Positions 34,191-44,058 are shown, counted from the first letter of the stretch. The stretch: 64,000 bases of DNA from Alphaproteobacteria bacterium UBA1301 (GCA_002307725.1 DBUB01000008.1:166893-230892), one strand, 5' to 3'. A program made the numbers and translations. Notes: generated by a model from the sequence alone, not told the origin.

Positions 34191-35456
34191 TCAGACCTTG
34201 ATCTGGCCGAGTACGCTGCGGCCGTCGCTGGTTTCGAGCCGGATTTCGTAAGTGCCTGCGGTGAGGAAAAACACCGCCTCGCGCGCCCCCTCTTTCAGCG
34301 GATATTGATCCGACGGCACCGCACCCGCGGCTCTGGTTTCGCCCGCCGGAATCGCTTGGATCAGATCGCTCGCTTGCGCCGCTGCGGCCAAGGCGAAGGA
34401 CGCCCGCTTGCGCCCCGGCAATCTCGCCAACCAACCGGGGCGGCCGTCGACCGGGCGCAGGCGCGGATGAATCACTTCGATATCGACCGAACCTTGCGGC
34501 CGCGCCACATGTAGCGGCGCTTTGGCGCGATCGAACACCACCACCGGCGCGGCCGGTGTGAAATCGTCCAGAATCGCCATCAACGCTGGCGGCTCTGGCA
34601 CAGGATCAGACGGCGGCACGCTCCAATCCTGGCTGACGCACAACGGATCGATGCCGGTCTTGGCCTTCAGCCGCGCCGCAAACCACATCTGGCCATTGGC
34701 ATCCGGCGTCTTGCGCACATGATCATAGCCGCAGGTAACAAAAACCCGCGCCTTGGGATCGCGAGTGAGAATGTTGGCGATGAAATTGTTGGCCTCGGCG
34801 TCTTCGCGCGTTTCGATTTGCTGCGCTGGTGCGGCACCCGCCATTTGCTTGGACTTGGCTTCATAAGCGGCAAAGCGGAAGCCCTTGCGCCGGGCTGCCC
34901 GCACCGTCTCGGCATAGACCGGATCGGCCATGTACCAGCCCAGCGCCGGCGTGATCGGGGCGCCAGCGTTCAAGGAGCCAATGGCTGCGGCTGTGGCATT
35001 GTCAAAGGTCTCGGCAGCGAAAACCGTGAACCCTTCCTGGCGCAGTCGCGACGCGACGACACCGGCAAAGGCCCGGCAGCGCGAGATGTTGTGCGCCTCA
35101 TTGAGGATCACGACCCGGCGGGTGCGCGCCGCCTGTGCGATTGTTTCGACGGCATCGGCAGCGAAGCAGCCGGTGAGATCACGCAGCGGCAGCGGCGTTG
35201 CGGCCGGAATATTGAAAGCGGCATCCTCATCGCCCGCCATCGCCGAAATCTGCGCCGCCATCCAGGCCATACTCGTGTTGGCAGCGGCCATGCTGCGGGT
35301 GAACTGCAGCAGCGGCAAATAGCGGCCGTGTTCAACCAAAAGCCGCATCTCTTCGGCGCCGAGCGGCTCTTCCGCGGGTGCACGGCCCGCAGCGATCATT
35401 GCGGCGGCCGCACCGAGCAGCGCACGGCGGTTGAAACAAAGAGGAAGCATCGTCAT
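34191..35456 (-). CDS. secreted EreA/ChaN-like protein of unknown function
   Basis: 421 residues. A twin-arginine-like leader (N-R-R-A-L-L-G-A-A-A-A-M-I-A-A-G) suggests Tat export, though the motif is minimal. The core region V-V-I-L-N-E-A-H-N-I-S-R-C-R-A-F and F-A-A-E-T-F resembles the erythromycin-esterase/ChaN fold, with Glu and His in E-A-H and a later G-Y-D-H-V. The substrate cannot be inferred. Starts at 35456 or 35450 are both ATG. Confidence 0.6.
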   Translation of the reverse strand: MTMLPLCFNRRALLGAAAAMIAAGRAPAEEPLGAEEMRLLVEHGRYLPLLQFTRSMAAANTSMAWMAAQISAMAGDEDAAFNIPAATPLPLRDLTGCFAADAVETIAQAARTRRVVILNEAHNISRCRAFAGVVASRLRQEGFTVFAAETFDNATAAAIGSLNAGAPITPALGWYMADPVYAETVRAARRKGFRFAAYEAKSKQMAGAAPAQQIETREDAEANNFIANILTRDPKARVFVTCGYDHVRKTPDANGQMWFAARLKAKTGIDPLCVSQDWSVPPSDPVPEPPALMAILDDFTPAAPVVVFDRAKAPLHVARPQGSVDIEVIHPRLRPVDGRPGWLARLPGRKRASFALAAAAQASDLIQAIPAGETRAAGAVPSDQYPLKEGAREAVFFLTAGTYEIRLETSDGRSVLGQIKV

Positions 35457-35630
35457 CTCGACGGCCAGTGTGCTCTGCTTCGGTGCTGCTGCCGTAACGG
35501 TGAGCTAGGTTTGAATTGTGCGGCACGGTGACGCAAGATGCGGCTTCGTTGACAGGGCGCAGCCCCCCGCCTAGCGTTTCAAATAGAATAAAAGCGCTTG
35601 TGGTGGCGGCCTTTCCGATCAGGAAAACGC

Positions 35631-36377
35631 ATGAAAGTCGTGGTGCCCGTCAAACGGGTGGTGGATTACAACGTTAAAGTCCGCCTCACAGCGGATAGCA
35701 GCGGCGTCGAACGCGCCAACCTCAAGATGAGCATGAACCCCTTCGACGAAATTGCCGTCGAAGCCGCGGTGCAGCTCAAGGAGAAGGGCATCGCGAGCGA
35801 GATCGTGGCGGTGTCCATCGGTCCGCGCGAAGCTTCGGAGACCCTCCGCACCGCACTCGCCATGGGCGCCGACCGCGGCGTCCTGGTGGTGACGGAAGAC
35901 GATGTCGAACCGCTGGCAGTCGCAAAAATCCTCAAAGCCATCTGCGCCGCGGAACAGCCGCAGCTGGTCATCACCGGCAAGCAAGCAATCGATGACGACG
36001 CCGCCCAAACCGGCCCAATGCTCGCCGCCTTGCTCGGCTGGGCGCAAGCGACGCGCGCCCGCAAGCTTGAGGTTGATGCGGGCATCGCGCGGGTCGAGTG
36101 CGAGATCGACAACGGGCTGCAAACCGTTGCGTTGCAGCTTCCGGCCGTGGTGACGACCGATCTGCGCCTTAATGAGCCGCGTTACGCCTCGCTGCCGAAC
36201 ATCATGAAGGCCAAGAAGAAGCCAATCGCTGAAAAGACAGCAGCCGATTACGGCATCGACACCACACCGCGGCTCACCCTGCTCGGTGTTTGCGCACCGG
36301 CGGTGCGTCCCGCGGGCGTCAAGGTGACCAGCGTCGGCGAGCTGCTCGACAAACTACACGCGGCTGGAGCGATTTGA
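35631..36377 (+). CDS. etfB: electron transfer flavoprotein beta subunit
   Basis: 248 residues from the ATG at 35631 (AGGA 7 nt upstream). EtfB binds AMP and, with EtfA, carries electrons from acyl-CoA dehydrogenases to ETF-ubiquinone oxidoreductase. The signature V-P-V-K-R-V-V-D-Y-N-V at the N terminus and the conserved L-N-E-P-R-Y-A-S-L-P-N-I-M-K-A-K-K-K-P are visible. The stop overlaps the etfA ATG by one base. Confidence 0.96.
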   Translation: MKVVVPVKRVVDYNVKVRLTADSSGVERANLKMSMNPFDEIAVEAAVQLKEKGIASEIVAVSIGPREASETLRTALAMGADRGVLVVTEDDVEPLAVAKILKAICAAEQPQLVITGKQAIDDDAAQTGPMLAALLGWAQATRARKLEVDAGIARVECEIDNGLQTVALQLPAVVTTDLRLNEPRYASLPNIMKAKKKPIAEKTAADYGIDTTPRLTLLGVCAPAVRPAGVKVTSVGELLDKLHAAGAI

Positions 36378-37321
36378 TGGCGAGCTTGGTTGTTGCCGAG
36401 CACGACAACATGACGCTGTCCGACGCGACGGCGAAGACGGTGACGGCTGCACTGCAGCTGGGGGCACCGGTGCATATGCTGGTGGCCGGACACAATTGCG
36501 GTGCGGTGGCCGAAGCGGCGGCGCGTTTGCAAGGCGTTGACGCCGTGCTGCTGGCTGACGATCCACTCTATGCCCATCCGTTGGCCGAACCGCTGGCGGC
36601 GCTGATCCTTGAGCTTGCCGATCGCTATGATGCGGTGCTGGCGCCGGCGACGTCCAACGGCAAGACCATCCTGCCGCGGGTCGCAGCTATGCTCGACGTG
36701 CAGCAGATTTCCGAGATCACCAGGATTGTGGCGCCCGGCATCTTCGAGCGGCCGATCTATGCCGGCAGTGTCATCCAGACCGTGCAAGCGCCGCCGGGAA
36801 AATTGGTGCTCACCGTGCGCGCGACAGCCTTCGCTGCGGCCGGCGCAGGCGGGTCTGCCCCCGTCAGCGTGACTGCCGCCGGGCCCGATCCAGGGCTGTC
36901 GGCCTTTGTGAGTGAGACGCTATCGCAGTCAATCCGGCCCGAGCTGACCGTCGCCAAGATCGTCGTTGCCGGCGGCCGTGGCCTGCAATCGGAGGAGAAT
37001 TTCAAGCTGCTGGAGAAGATCGCCGACCGGCTGAACGCCGCTGTGGGCGCCTCCCGCGCCGCTGTGGACGCCGGTTTCGTGGCCAACGACTGCCAGGTCG
37101 GTCAGACCGGAAAGGTTGTTGCGCCAGAGCTTTACATAGCCGTCGGCATCTCCGGGGCGGTCCAGCATCTGGCCGGGATGAGCGGGTCCAAACGCATTGT
37201 GGCCATCAACAAGGACGAAGAAGCGCCGATCTTCCAGGTCGCTGACTTCGCCTTGGTGGCAGACCTGTTTCAGGCTCTACCGGAAATAGACGCCGCGCTC
37301 GCCACGCGCGGCTACAATTGA
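36377..37321 (+). CDS. etfA: electron transfer flavoprotein alpha subunit
   Basis: 314 residues from the ATG at 36377 (TGATG overlap with etfB). EtfA holds the FAD. The C-terminal FAD domain carries V-A-G-G-R-G-L-Q-S, A-A-V-D-A-G-F-V-A-N-D-C-Q-V-G-Q-T-G-K and Y-I-A-V-G-I-S-G-A-V-Q-H-L-A-G-M. Beta-oxidation context is strengthened by the hydroxyacyl-CoA dehydrogenase gene that follows after a repeat element. Confidence 0.96.
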   Translation: MASLVVAEHDNMTLSDATAKTVTAALQLGAPVHMLVAGHNCGAVAEAAARLQGVDAVLLADDPLYAHPLAEPLAALILELADRYDAVLAPATSNGKTILPRVAAMLDVQQISEITRIVAPGIFERPIYAGSVIQTVQAPPGKLVLTVRATAFAAAGAGGSAPVSVTAAGPDPGLSAFVSETLSQSIRPELTVAKIVVAGGRGLQSEENFKLLEKIADRLNAAVGASRAAVDAGFVANDCQVGQTGKVVAPELYIAVGISGAVQHLAGMSGSKRIVAINKDEEAPIFQVADFALVADLFQALPEIDAALATRGYN

Positions 37322-37359
37322 TTGGCGCGCCAAGCTGAGGTAACCGGTTTTCCGAGCTA

Positions 37360-37459
37360 AAGCATTTCGTCGTTTCACGGCAACGATGAACCGCTCTAGA
37401 TTTTTGGTTTGTCGCGCTTTCGAACGGAAAACCGGATTCCACTTTTCCTGAAAGCGCTC
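37360..37459. repeat. dispersed repeat family copy D, longest copy
   Basis: About 100 bp from AGCATTTCGTCGTTTCACGG through CTTTTCCTGAAAGCGCTC. The right half is shared with copies A, B, C and E; the left half is the part I recognise from many Rhizobiales-type genomes. It sits between etfA and the 3-hydroxybutyryl-CoA dehydrogenase gene. Confidence 0.65.
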
Positions 37460-37486
37460 AAGGGCGCGCCGCCAACGAGGATCATC

Positions 37487-38362
37487 ATGAGCATCGAACG
37501 CATCGGAGTTGTTGGCGCAGGCCAGATGGGCACCGGGATCGCCCATGTGCTGGCGCTGGCCGGTTACGACGTCGTTCTGGAAGATCTGAACCAGGAAGCG
37601 CTCGACAAATCGGTCGCGCTGATCCGCAAGAACATGGGCCGCCAAGCCGGGCGCGCCCTCATTCAGGACGCCGAGATCGAACCGGCGATGGCCCGTATCG
37701 CCACGACCATCGGTCTGGGCGGGCTTGCCGACCGCGACATGGTGATCGAATCGGCTTTCGAAGATGAAGCGATGAAGAAGGCCATCTTCCAGGAGCTGGC
37801 CGCCAAGCTGAAGCCGGAAGCGATCATCGCCACCAACACCTCGTCGATTTCGATCACCCGGCTGGCGGCGGCATCGGGACGGGCCGAACGCTTCGTCGGC
37901 CTGCATTTCATGAATCCGGTGCCGGTGATGCAGCTCGTCGAGGTCATCCGCGGCATTGCCACCGACGACGCCACCTATCAATCGGCGCTCGAACTGGTGA
38001 AGCGGATCGGCAAGACTGCGGCCTATGCCGAAGACTTCCCCGCCTTCATCGTCAACCGCATCCTGCTGCCAATGATCAACGAGGCGGTCTACACGCTGTA
38101 CGAAGGCGTCGGGAATGTGGAAGCGATCGACACCGCCATGCGGCTCGGCGCCAACCACCCGATGGGCCCGTTGCAGCTCGCCGACTTCATCGGTCTCGAT
38201 ACCTGCCTGTCGGTGATGCAAGTGCTGTATGAGGGCTTGGCCGACTCCAAATACCGCCCCTGCCCGCTCTTGGTGAAATATGTCGAGGCGGGCTGGCTCG
38301 GCCGCAAGACCGGCCGCGGCTTCTACGACTACCGCAGCGACCACCCGGTGCCGACGCGGTAA
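37487..38362 (+). CDS. 3-hydroxybutyryl-CoA dehydrogenase
   Basis: 291 residues from the ATG at 37487 (CGAGG 6 nt upstream). It oxidises or reduces 3-hydroxybutyryl-CoA with NAD(H). The Rossmann motif V-V-G-A-G-Q-M-G-T-G-I is at 8-18. The catalytic His is in F-V-G-L-H-F-M-N-P-V-P, and N-P-x-G-P-L-type N-H-P-M-G-P-L-Q-L-A-D-F-I-G-L-D is present. The single-domain length of about 290 fits HbdA/PaaH-type enzymes, not fused FadB. Confidence 0.93.
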   Translation: MSIERIGVVGAGQMGTGIAHVLALAGYDVVLEDLNQEALDKSVALIRKNMGRQAGRALIQDAEIEPAMARIATTIGLGGLADRDMVIESAFEDEAMKKAIFQELAAKLKPEAIIATNTSSISITRLAAASGRAERFVGLHFMNPVPVMQLVEVIRGIATDDATYQSALELVKRIGKTAAYAEDFPAFIVNRILLPMINEAVYTLYEGVGNVEAIDTAMRLGANHPMGPLQLADFIGLDTCLSVMQVLYEGLADSKYRPCPLLVKYVEAGWLGRKTGRGFYDYRSDHPVPTR

Positions 38363-38367
38363 TATTA

Positions 38368-38931
38368 TTACCTACCGACAAGCTGCTTCAAATACTCCAC
38401 CGATTCCGGCTTGGACCAGTCCGGAGCCCCTTCCGCTCGGGCAATTTCCCTGCCCTCGGGGTCGATCAGGGCCGTCATCGGCAGACCATAGCCGCCGAAA
38501 GCCCGGAGCAGCGCGGCATTGGAATCGACATAGGTTTGCAAGGCTCCGGCGCCATGTCCGGCCAGGAACCCTTGCGCGTCAGCCTGGCCCTCGCGCCCGA
38601 CATCAACCGGCACGACCACAAACCGGTCGGCCGGCAGGGCCCGCTGCAGCGCCGCCAGGGCCGGCAGTTCCTTGACACATGGCCCACACCAGGGTGCCCA
38701 CAGATTGAGCAACACGTAGCGGCCCTTGAAATCGTGCAGGTTCGCGATCCTGCCGCCTGGGCCGGTAAAGGCCACTGCCGGGGCCGGCTGGGGCGTCGCC
38801 GCCAGCTTGAGAGGCGCCAACGCGGCCGGTGGCGCGTGGACAGTTGAGGCCGTCATCCAATATAGAACGCCCAGCAGCAGCAAAGCCGCGCCGGCTAGGG
38901 TCGCAAAGACAAGAAGGCGGGGCTTGGTCAC
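38368..38931 (-). CDS. TlpA-like membrane-anchored thiol:disulfide protein
   Basis: 187 residues from a GTG at 38931; a longer frame runs into argH and is rejected. One N-terminal membrane anchor (V-F-A-T-L-A-G-A-A-L-L-L-L-G-V-L-Y-W) precedes a periplasmic thioredoxin fold with W-A-P-W-C-G-P-C-V-K-E-L. TlpA proteins keep cytochrome c maturation or copper-insertion thiols reduced. The Pro before strand 4 is present (Y-G-L-P-M-T). Its start lies only 9 bp from argH on the other strand, as in many alphaproteobacteria. Confidence 0.88.
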   Translation of the reverse strand: MTKPRLLVFATLAGAALLLLGVLYWMTASTVHAPPAALAPLKLAATPQPAPAVAFTGPGGRIANLHDFKGRYVLLNLWAPWCGPCVKELPALAALQRALPADRFVVVPVDVGREGQADAQGFLAGHGAGALQTYVDSNAALLRAFGGYGLPMTALIDPEGREIARAEGAPDWSKPESVEYLKQLVGR

Positions 38932-38940
38932 GGATGTCTC

Positions 38941-40323
38941 ATGAGCACGAACAAGATGTGGGGTGGCCGCTTCGAAGGTGGCCCGGCAAAGATCATGGAG
39001 GAGTTTACCCCCTCCATCGGTTTCGACCAACGGCTGGCCGGCGAGGACCTTAACGGCAGCCGCGCCCATGCCAAGATGCTGGCGATCCAGGGCATCATCA
39101 CCCGCGTCGACCTCGACGCCATCCTCAAGGGGCTGTCAACCATCGAGGCCGAAATCCGCGAGGGGACCTTCGAATTCAAGCGGGCGCTGGAAGACATCCA
39201 TCTCAACATCGAATCCCGTCTGGCCGAACTCGCCGGACCCGCCGCCGGGCGCCTGCACACCGCGCGCTCGCGCAACGACCAGGTGGCAACCGACTTCCGC
39301 CTCTGGGTCCGCGCCGCCTGCACCCGCGCCGACGAAAGCTTGATTCTTCTGCAACAGGCACTGCTCCAGCAGGCCACTGCAAATGTCACCACCATCATGC
39401 CCGGCTTCACCCACATGCAGTCGGCGCAGCCGGTGACGTTTGCGCATTATTGTCTGGCCTATATCGAGATGTTCGGGCGCGACCGCACCCGCTTCGCCGA
39501 TACCGCCAAACGGCTCAACGAATGCCCGCTCGGCTCGGCGGCGCTGGCCGGGACGCCATATTTCATCGACCGCGAATACACCGCCCGTCAGCTCGGCTTT
39601 GCCCGCCCGATGCGAAATTCCTTGGACGGCGTATCGTCACGCGACTTCGCCTTGGAATATCTCGCTGCCGCGACGATTGCCGCAACACATCTGTCGAAAC
39701 TGGCGGGCGAATTGGTGCAGTGGTGCTCGCCCGGCTTCGGTTTTGTTAAGCTGTCGGATGCGTTCACCACCGGCTCCTCGATCATGCCGCAAAAACGCAA
39801 TCCCGACGCCGCCGAACTGATCCGCGGCAAGACTGGGCGCGTGCTCGGCGATTTCGTGGCGCTGGCCACCGTGGTGAAGGGCTTGGTGCTGGCCTATGGC
39901 ACCGACCTGCAGGAAGACAAGGAACGCGTGTTCGATGCCGCCGACGCGCTGGAGCCATCGCTCAAAGTGATGGCGGGCATGTTCGCCGATCTGACGGTGA
40001 ATACGGCGCGGATGCGCGCGCTCGCCAACGCGGGCTATCCCACCGCCACCGATCTTGCCGATTGGCTGGTGCAAAACCTCAACATGCCGTTCCGCGACGC
40101 CCATCACGTCACCGGGTCCATCGTCAAACGTGCCGAAGAACTGGGTGTCGATCTCGATCATTTGCCGCTGGAAGAAATGCAGAAGATCGAGCCCGCCATC
40201 ACTGCCGACGTAATGAAGGTTTTGAGCGTCGAAGCCTCGGTTGCTGCGCGCATGAGCTATGGTGGCACCGCGCCCGACCGCGTGCGCGAACAGATCTTCT
40301 TCTGGAAGGAAAAGCTGAAATGA
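38941..40323 (+). CDS. argH: argininosuccinate lyase
   Basis: 460 residues. It splits argininosuccinate into arginine and fumarate. The fumarase/ASL signature G-S-S-I-M-P-Q-K-R-N-P-D-A-A-E and the substrate loops L-H-T-A-R-S-R-N-D-Q and F-T-H-M-Q-S-A-Q-P-V are present. It leads a chain of overlapping genes: its TGA overlaps the lptM ATG (ATGA). Confidence 0.97.
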   Translation: MSTNKMWGGRFEGGPAKIMEEFTPSIGFDQRLAGEDLNGSRAHAKMLAIQGIITRVDLDAILKGLSTIEAEIREGTFEFKRALEDIHLNIESRLAELAGPAAGRLHTARSRNDQVATDFRLWVRAACTRADESLILLQQALLQQATANVTTIMPGFTHMQSAQPVTFAHYCLAYIEMFGRDRTRFADTAKRLNECPLGSAALAGTPYFIDREYTARQLGFARPMRNSLDGVSSRDFALEYLAAATIAATHLSKLAGELVQWCSPGFGFVKLSDAFTTGSSIMPQKRNPDAAELIRGKTGRVLGDFVALATVVKGLVLAYGTDLQEDKERVFDAADALEPSLKVMAGMFADLTVNTARMRALANAGYPTATDLADWLVQNLNMPFRDAHHVTGSIVKRAEELGVDLDHLPLEEMQKIEPAITADVMKVLSVEASVAARMSYGGTAPDRVREQIFFWKEKLK

Positions 40324-40487
40324 AGCTGCGCCTGTTGATTGCGTTCGCGGCCGCCGTGGCGCTGGCCGGATGCGGCGTGAAAAGCGACCTCGAAAAGCCG
40401 GCCGCGCCACCGCAAAAGAGCGACAAAGCGTCCTCGCAAAAAAGCGAGAAGGACCCCTCCAAGCCGCCATCGCAGCTCGGCAAATGA
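40320..40487 (+). CDS. lptM: LptM-like small lipoprotein
   Basis: 55 residues: M-K-L-R-L-L-I-A-F then a lipobox L-A-G-C at 16-19, followed by G-V-K-S-D-L-E-K-P and a Lys/Ser/Pro-rich tail. The short L-x-G-C-G-x-K-x-x-L form between argH and lysA is the conserved site of LptM (formerly YifL), a partner of the LptD outer-membrane translocon. ATGA overlaps on both sides (argH 40320-40323, lysA 40484-40487). Confidence 0.85.
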   Translation: MKLRLLIAFAAAVALAGCGVKSDLEKPAAPPQKSDKASSQKSEKDPSKPPSQLGK

Positions 40488-41749
40488 ACCATTTCCAGTA
40501 CAAAAACGGCGAGCTTCACGCCGAAGACGTCGCCCTGTCGGCGATCGCAGCCGAAATCGGCACGCCGTTCTATTGCTATTCGACCGCCACGCTGGAACGC
40601 CATTACCGCGTGTTCGCCGAAGCGATGCAGAAGGATGCGCTGGTCGCCTTTTCGGTCAAGGCCAACGGCAATCTGGCGGTACTGAGGACCCTGGCGTCAC
40701 TTGGCGCCGGGGCCGATGTGGTGTCGGGCGGGGAATTGAAGCGGGCGCTGGCCGCCGGCATCCCTGGCGAGAAAATCGTTTTTTCCGGCGTCGGCAAAAC
40801 CAAAGCCGAAATGGCCGCCGCGCTGAAGGCTGGCATCTATCAGTTCAATGTCGAGAGCGAAGTCGAACTTCTGGCACTTGATGAGGTCGCTGGCGCGCTC
40901 GGCGTCACGGCGCCGGTGGCGTTCCGGGTCAATCCCGACGTCGACGCCAAGACCCATGCGAAAATTTCCACCGGCGGCGCCGAGACCAAATTCGGTATTC
41001 CGTGGAGTCATGTTCACGCCGCTTATGCCACGGCGGCGAAGCTGAAGCACATCGCCATCGTCGGCGTCGACGTGCACATCGGCAGTCAGATCACGGACCT
41101 CGCACCGTTCGAAGCCGCCTTCACGCGGGTGGTCGAATTGGTCGGCAAATTGCGCGCCAAGGGATATGCCATCAGCCGCATCGATCTCGGCGGCGGCCTC
41201 GGCGTACCCTATCGCAACGACAATCTGCCGCCGCCCGATCCGGCTGCCTATGGCGCACTGGCTTCCCGCATCACCAAGGACACCGGCGCGCGCCTGATCA
41301 TGGAACCGGGCCGGCTGATCGCCGCCAATGCCGGGTTGCTGGTCGCCAGCGTCATCTATGTGAAGCAAGGCGAGAACAAGAAGTTCCTGATCGTCGACGC
41401 GGCGATGAACGATCTCATCCGTCCCGCCCTCTATGACGCTTGGCACGAGATCGTGGCGGTCACCGCACCCAAACCGGACAGCGCCTGGACGCGTTACGAC
41501 ATCGTCGGACCGGTGTGTGAAACTTCCGACATTTTTGCTGCCGACCGGCCGCTTCCAGTCCTCAAAGCGGACGACCGGATTGCGATTTTGACGGCGGGTG
41601 CCTATGGCGCGGTGATGTCGTCGGCCTACAATGCCCGCCCCCTGGCGGCCGAAGTGTTGGTCAAAGGCGGCGAATGGGCGGTGATACGGCCGCGGATGGA
41701 TGATGACGCGCTTTTCGGAAACGACAGAATTCCGGCCTGGCTGGGCTGA
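40484..41749 (+). CDS. lysA: diaminopimelate decarboxylase
   Basis: 421 residues from the ATG at 40484. It makes lysine from meso-DAP. The PLP Lys is in F-S-V-K-A-N-G-N-L near residue 58. H-I-G-S-Q-I, the Gly-rich D-L-G-G-G-L-G-V-P-Y, E-P-G-R and the active-site C-E-T-S-D are all present. Its last 50 bp overlap the start of the DUF4175 gene in another frame. Confidence 0.97.
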   Translation: MNHFQYKNGELHAEDVALSAIAAEIGTPFYCYSTATLERHYRVFAEAMQKDALVAFSVKANGNLAVLRTLASLGAGADVVSGGELKRALAAGIPGEKIVFSGVGKTKAEMAAALKAGIYQFNVESEVELLALDEVAGALGVTAPVAFRVNPDVDAKTHAKISTGGAETKFGIPWSHVHAAYATAAKLKHIAIVGVDVHIGSQITDLAPFEAAFTRVVELVGKLRAKGYAISRIDLGGGLGVPYRNDNLPPPDPAAYGALASRITKDTGARLIMEPGRLIAANAGLLVASVIYVKQGENKKFLIVDAAMNDLIRPALYDAWHEIVAVTAPKPDSAWTRYDIVGPVCETSDIFAADRPLPVLKADDRIAILTAGAYGAVMSSAYNARPLAAEVLVKGGEWAVIRPRMDDDALFGNDRIPAWLG

Positions 41750-44051
41750 ACGTGCCGAACGTTTCGTTGCGGCGGCACGGATCATCGTCGGCTTCGAACG
41801 CGTTTGGCCGGCGCTGTGGCCTGCCACTGGCATTGCCGGGCTTGCGCTCGCGGCGTCGCTGTTCAATCTGTTTTCGCCGCTGCCCTGGCCACTGCATTCC
41901 CTGATTTTGGCGTGTCTGGTCACTGCTATCGCGCTGACACTGTATTTCAATCTCGAACACGTCGAGTGGCCGCGTTGGGACGAAGGTGCCCGGCGACTCG
42001 AACGCGACAGCGCCCTCGAACACCGCCCGGTCTCGGAAAGCTCCGACACACTCGCCGCCGGCAACGGCGATCCCTTTGCCGAAGAGCTGTGGCACGCCCA
42101 TCTGAAGGCGCGACTTGTCCTGCTGCCGGTGTTCCACTTGGCTCTGCCGCACTCTGCTCTCGCTAAACGCGATCCGCGCGCGCTGCGCTATGGCGTGCTG
42201 GTACTGATCGCCTTCGGGCTGATCATCGCGCGCGGCGACTGGTTTCAGCGTCTCGAATCGATCTTCACGCCCAATCCCGGCCTCATCGCCACTATGGATG
42301 CCTGGATCGAGCCGCCCGCCTACACCGGCGAGGAGCCCGTCTATCTCGGTGCCAGCGGCAAGATCACGGTGCCAGCCGGATCGGTGCTCAAGGTGCGCGT
42401 GCATGGCGCCGATCATCGCCCGTCGGTGACGCTCGACGATGTGCACTTTGCCGGCGATAAAGGCGAATACGCGACCGAAGCAAAGCTCACCGAAAGCGAT
42501 CACGTGCGCGTGCGGGCCGGCGGCCACACCATCGGCTCGTGGAAGATCACGCTGATCCCCGACAAGGCGCCGACCATCGGCTTTGCCGCGGCCCCGGCCG
42601 CCACCGAACGCCAGGCACTGAAACTCAGCTATGTTTCGAGCGACGACTACGGCGTCACCGCGGCGCGCGCGATCATCAAGCCGCATAATGGGCCCGGCGA
42701 CCCGCTGATCGTCGATCTGCCTTTGCCGGAACACGCCGATCACCCAGTGACGTTGACCAGTTTTCACGATCTCACCGAAAACCCTTACGCCGGGCTTGAG
42801 GTCGACATCACGCTCGAAGCGATGGATGCCGCCGGTAACAAGGCAACCAGTGCCACCGTCACCTTCAAGCTGCCGCAGCGCATTTTCACCGATCCCTTGG
42901 CGCGGGCGCTGATCGAACTGCGCCAGAACCTCGCCACGGAAGGCTTGGCAGCGCGGGGGCGCACCGTCAAAACCCTCGATGCCTTGACCTATGCGCCCGA
43001 ACTGTTCTTCGAAGGCAAAAGCGCCGCCTATCTTGCTCTGCGCATGGCGCTGCATTCGACCGAGGGCGCCGAGACGGGGGAGGATTTCAAGCGCATCGAA
43101 GATCTGTTGTGGCAGACCGCGGTGGGGCTCGAGCATGGCGGGCTCCTCACCATGGCCGAACAATTGCGCCGCATGCAGGCGATGATCATGCAGATGATGG
43201 CCCAAGGTGCGCCGCAAGCCGATATTGATGCGGCTCTCCAACGTTATAACGAATTGACGCAGCGCTATCTGGCGGCGCTCGCTCAAAATGCACCTCACAA
43301 CGGCGGCCCTAGCGATCCCAATGCCAAGGTGCTTGGCGATCAGGACATCGCCGCGCTGCTCAAAGCGATCCAGGACCTGAGCCAGGCCGGTGACCGGCTC
43401 AAAGCGATGCAGCTTCTGGCCATGCTGCAATCGCTGCTGGAAAACGCGCAGGTGTCCGGCGGCGAGGGCCAGAACGGCAGCGGCGGCGGCGATGCTGCGG
43501 CCAACCAAGCCCTCCAGGCACTCGGCGATCTGATGGGCAAGCAACGTCTGCTGCTCGACAAGACCTTCCGGCAAGCCGACGGCAACGGCGATCCCAAGGA
43601 CGGCGGTGCCAAGGGTCTGGCACAGCAACAGGGCCAAATCCGCGGCGATCTCGAAACCCTGAAGAAGAAATCCGGCAAGCAGGGCGCCGGCGGACCCAAT
43701 CTCGACAAGGCCAAGCGCTATATGGAGGACGCGCAGCAAGCCCTCTCGTTGTCCGATTTCGGGCGCGCCTCGACCTTGCAGAAATACGTGCTCGACGAAT
43801 TGCGCAAAGGCGCCGAAGCCGTTGCCAAAGCGGCGGGGCAGACGCAAGGCCAGCAAGGCCAAAACGGCCAGGACCCGCTCGGCCGCGCCTCCAATGCGCG
43901 CGGGACCGGCAGCAGCGATGTGCGTATTCCCGATGCGCAAGTGCTGCAGCGGGCGCGCGACATCTTAATGGAACTGCGCCGCCGCGCCGGTCAGCAAGGC
44001 CGCCCCAAACAAGAGCTGGATTACATCGACCGGCTGCTCAAGCAGTTCTGA
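41700..44051 (+). CDS. DUF4175 (TIGR02302-type) membrane protein
   Basis: 783 residues starting inside lysA. Three membrane segments lie near residues 35-60, 65-85 and 160-178. A large periplasmic part follows, with an Ig-like region (about 190-380) and a long helical, Gln/Gly-rich C terminus ending with L-D-Y-I-D-R-L-L-K-Q-F. The family is alphaproteobacterial, regularly follows lysA, and has no settled function; an envelope role is likely. A tandem ATG (41700, 41703) marks the start. Confidence 0.85.
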   Translation: MMTRFSETTEFRPGWAERAERFVAAARIIVGFERVWPALWPATGIAGLALAASLFNLFSPLPWPLHSLILACLVTAIALTLYFNLEHVEWPRWDEGARRLERDSALEHRPVSESSDTLAAGNGDPFAEELWHAHLKARLVLLPVFHLALPHSALAKRDPRALRYGVLVLIAFGLIIARGDWFQRLESIFTPNPGLIATMDAWIEPPAYTGEEPVYLGASGKITVPAGSVLKVRVHGADHRPSVTLDDVHFAGDKGEYATEAKLTESDHVRVRAGGHTIGSWKITLIPDKAPTIGFAAAPAATERQALKLSYVSSDDYGVTAARAIIKPHNGPGDPLIVDLPLPEHADHPVTLTSFHDLTENPYAGLEVDITLEAMDAAGNKATSATVTFKLPQRIFTDPLARALIELRQNLATEGLAARGRTVKTLDALTYAPELFFEGKSAAYLALRMALHSTEGAETGEDFKRIEDLLWQTAVGLEHGGLLTMAEQLRRMQAMIMQMMAQGAPQADIDAALQRYNELTQRYLAALAQNAPHNGGPSDPNAKVLGDQDIAALLKAIQDLSQAGDRLKAMQLLAMLQSLLENAQVSGGEGQNGSGGGDAAANQALQALGDLMGKQRLLLDKTFRQADGNGDPKDGGAKGLAQQQGQIRGDLETLKKKSGKQGAGGPNLDKAKRYMEDAQQALSLSDFGRASTLQKYVLDELRKGAEAVAKAAGQTQGQQGQNGQDPLGRASNARGTGSSDVRIPDAQVLQRARDILMELRRRAGQQGRPKQELDYIDRLLKQF

Positions 44052-44058
44052 ACTTTTT

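Noticed and set aside
38368..39069. Longer form of the TlpA-like gene starting inside argH
   Set aside because: The extra residues are antisense argH and precede the membrane anchor without a signal. The GTG at 38931 fits better.
41661..43940. 759-codon minus-strand open frame
   Set aside because: A shadow of the DUF4175 gene on the plus strand. Its translation is His/Arg/Gln-rich without motifs.
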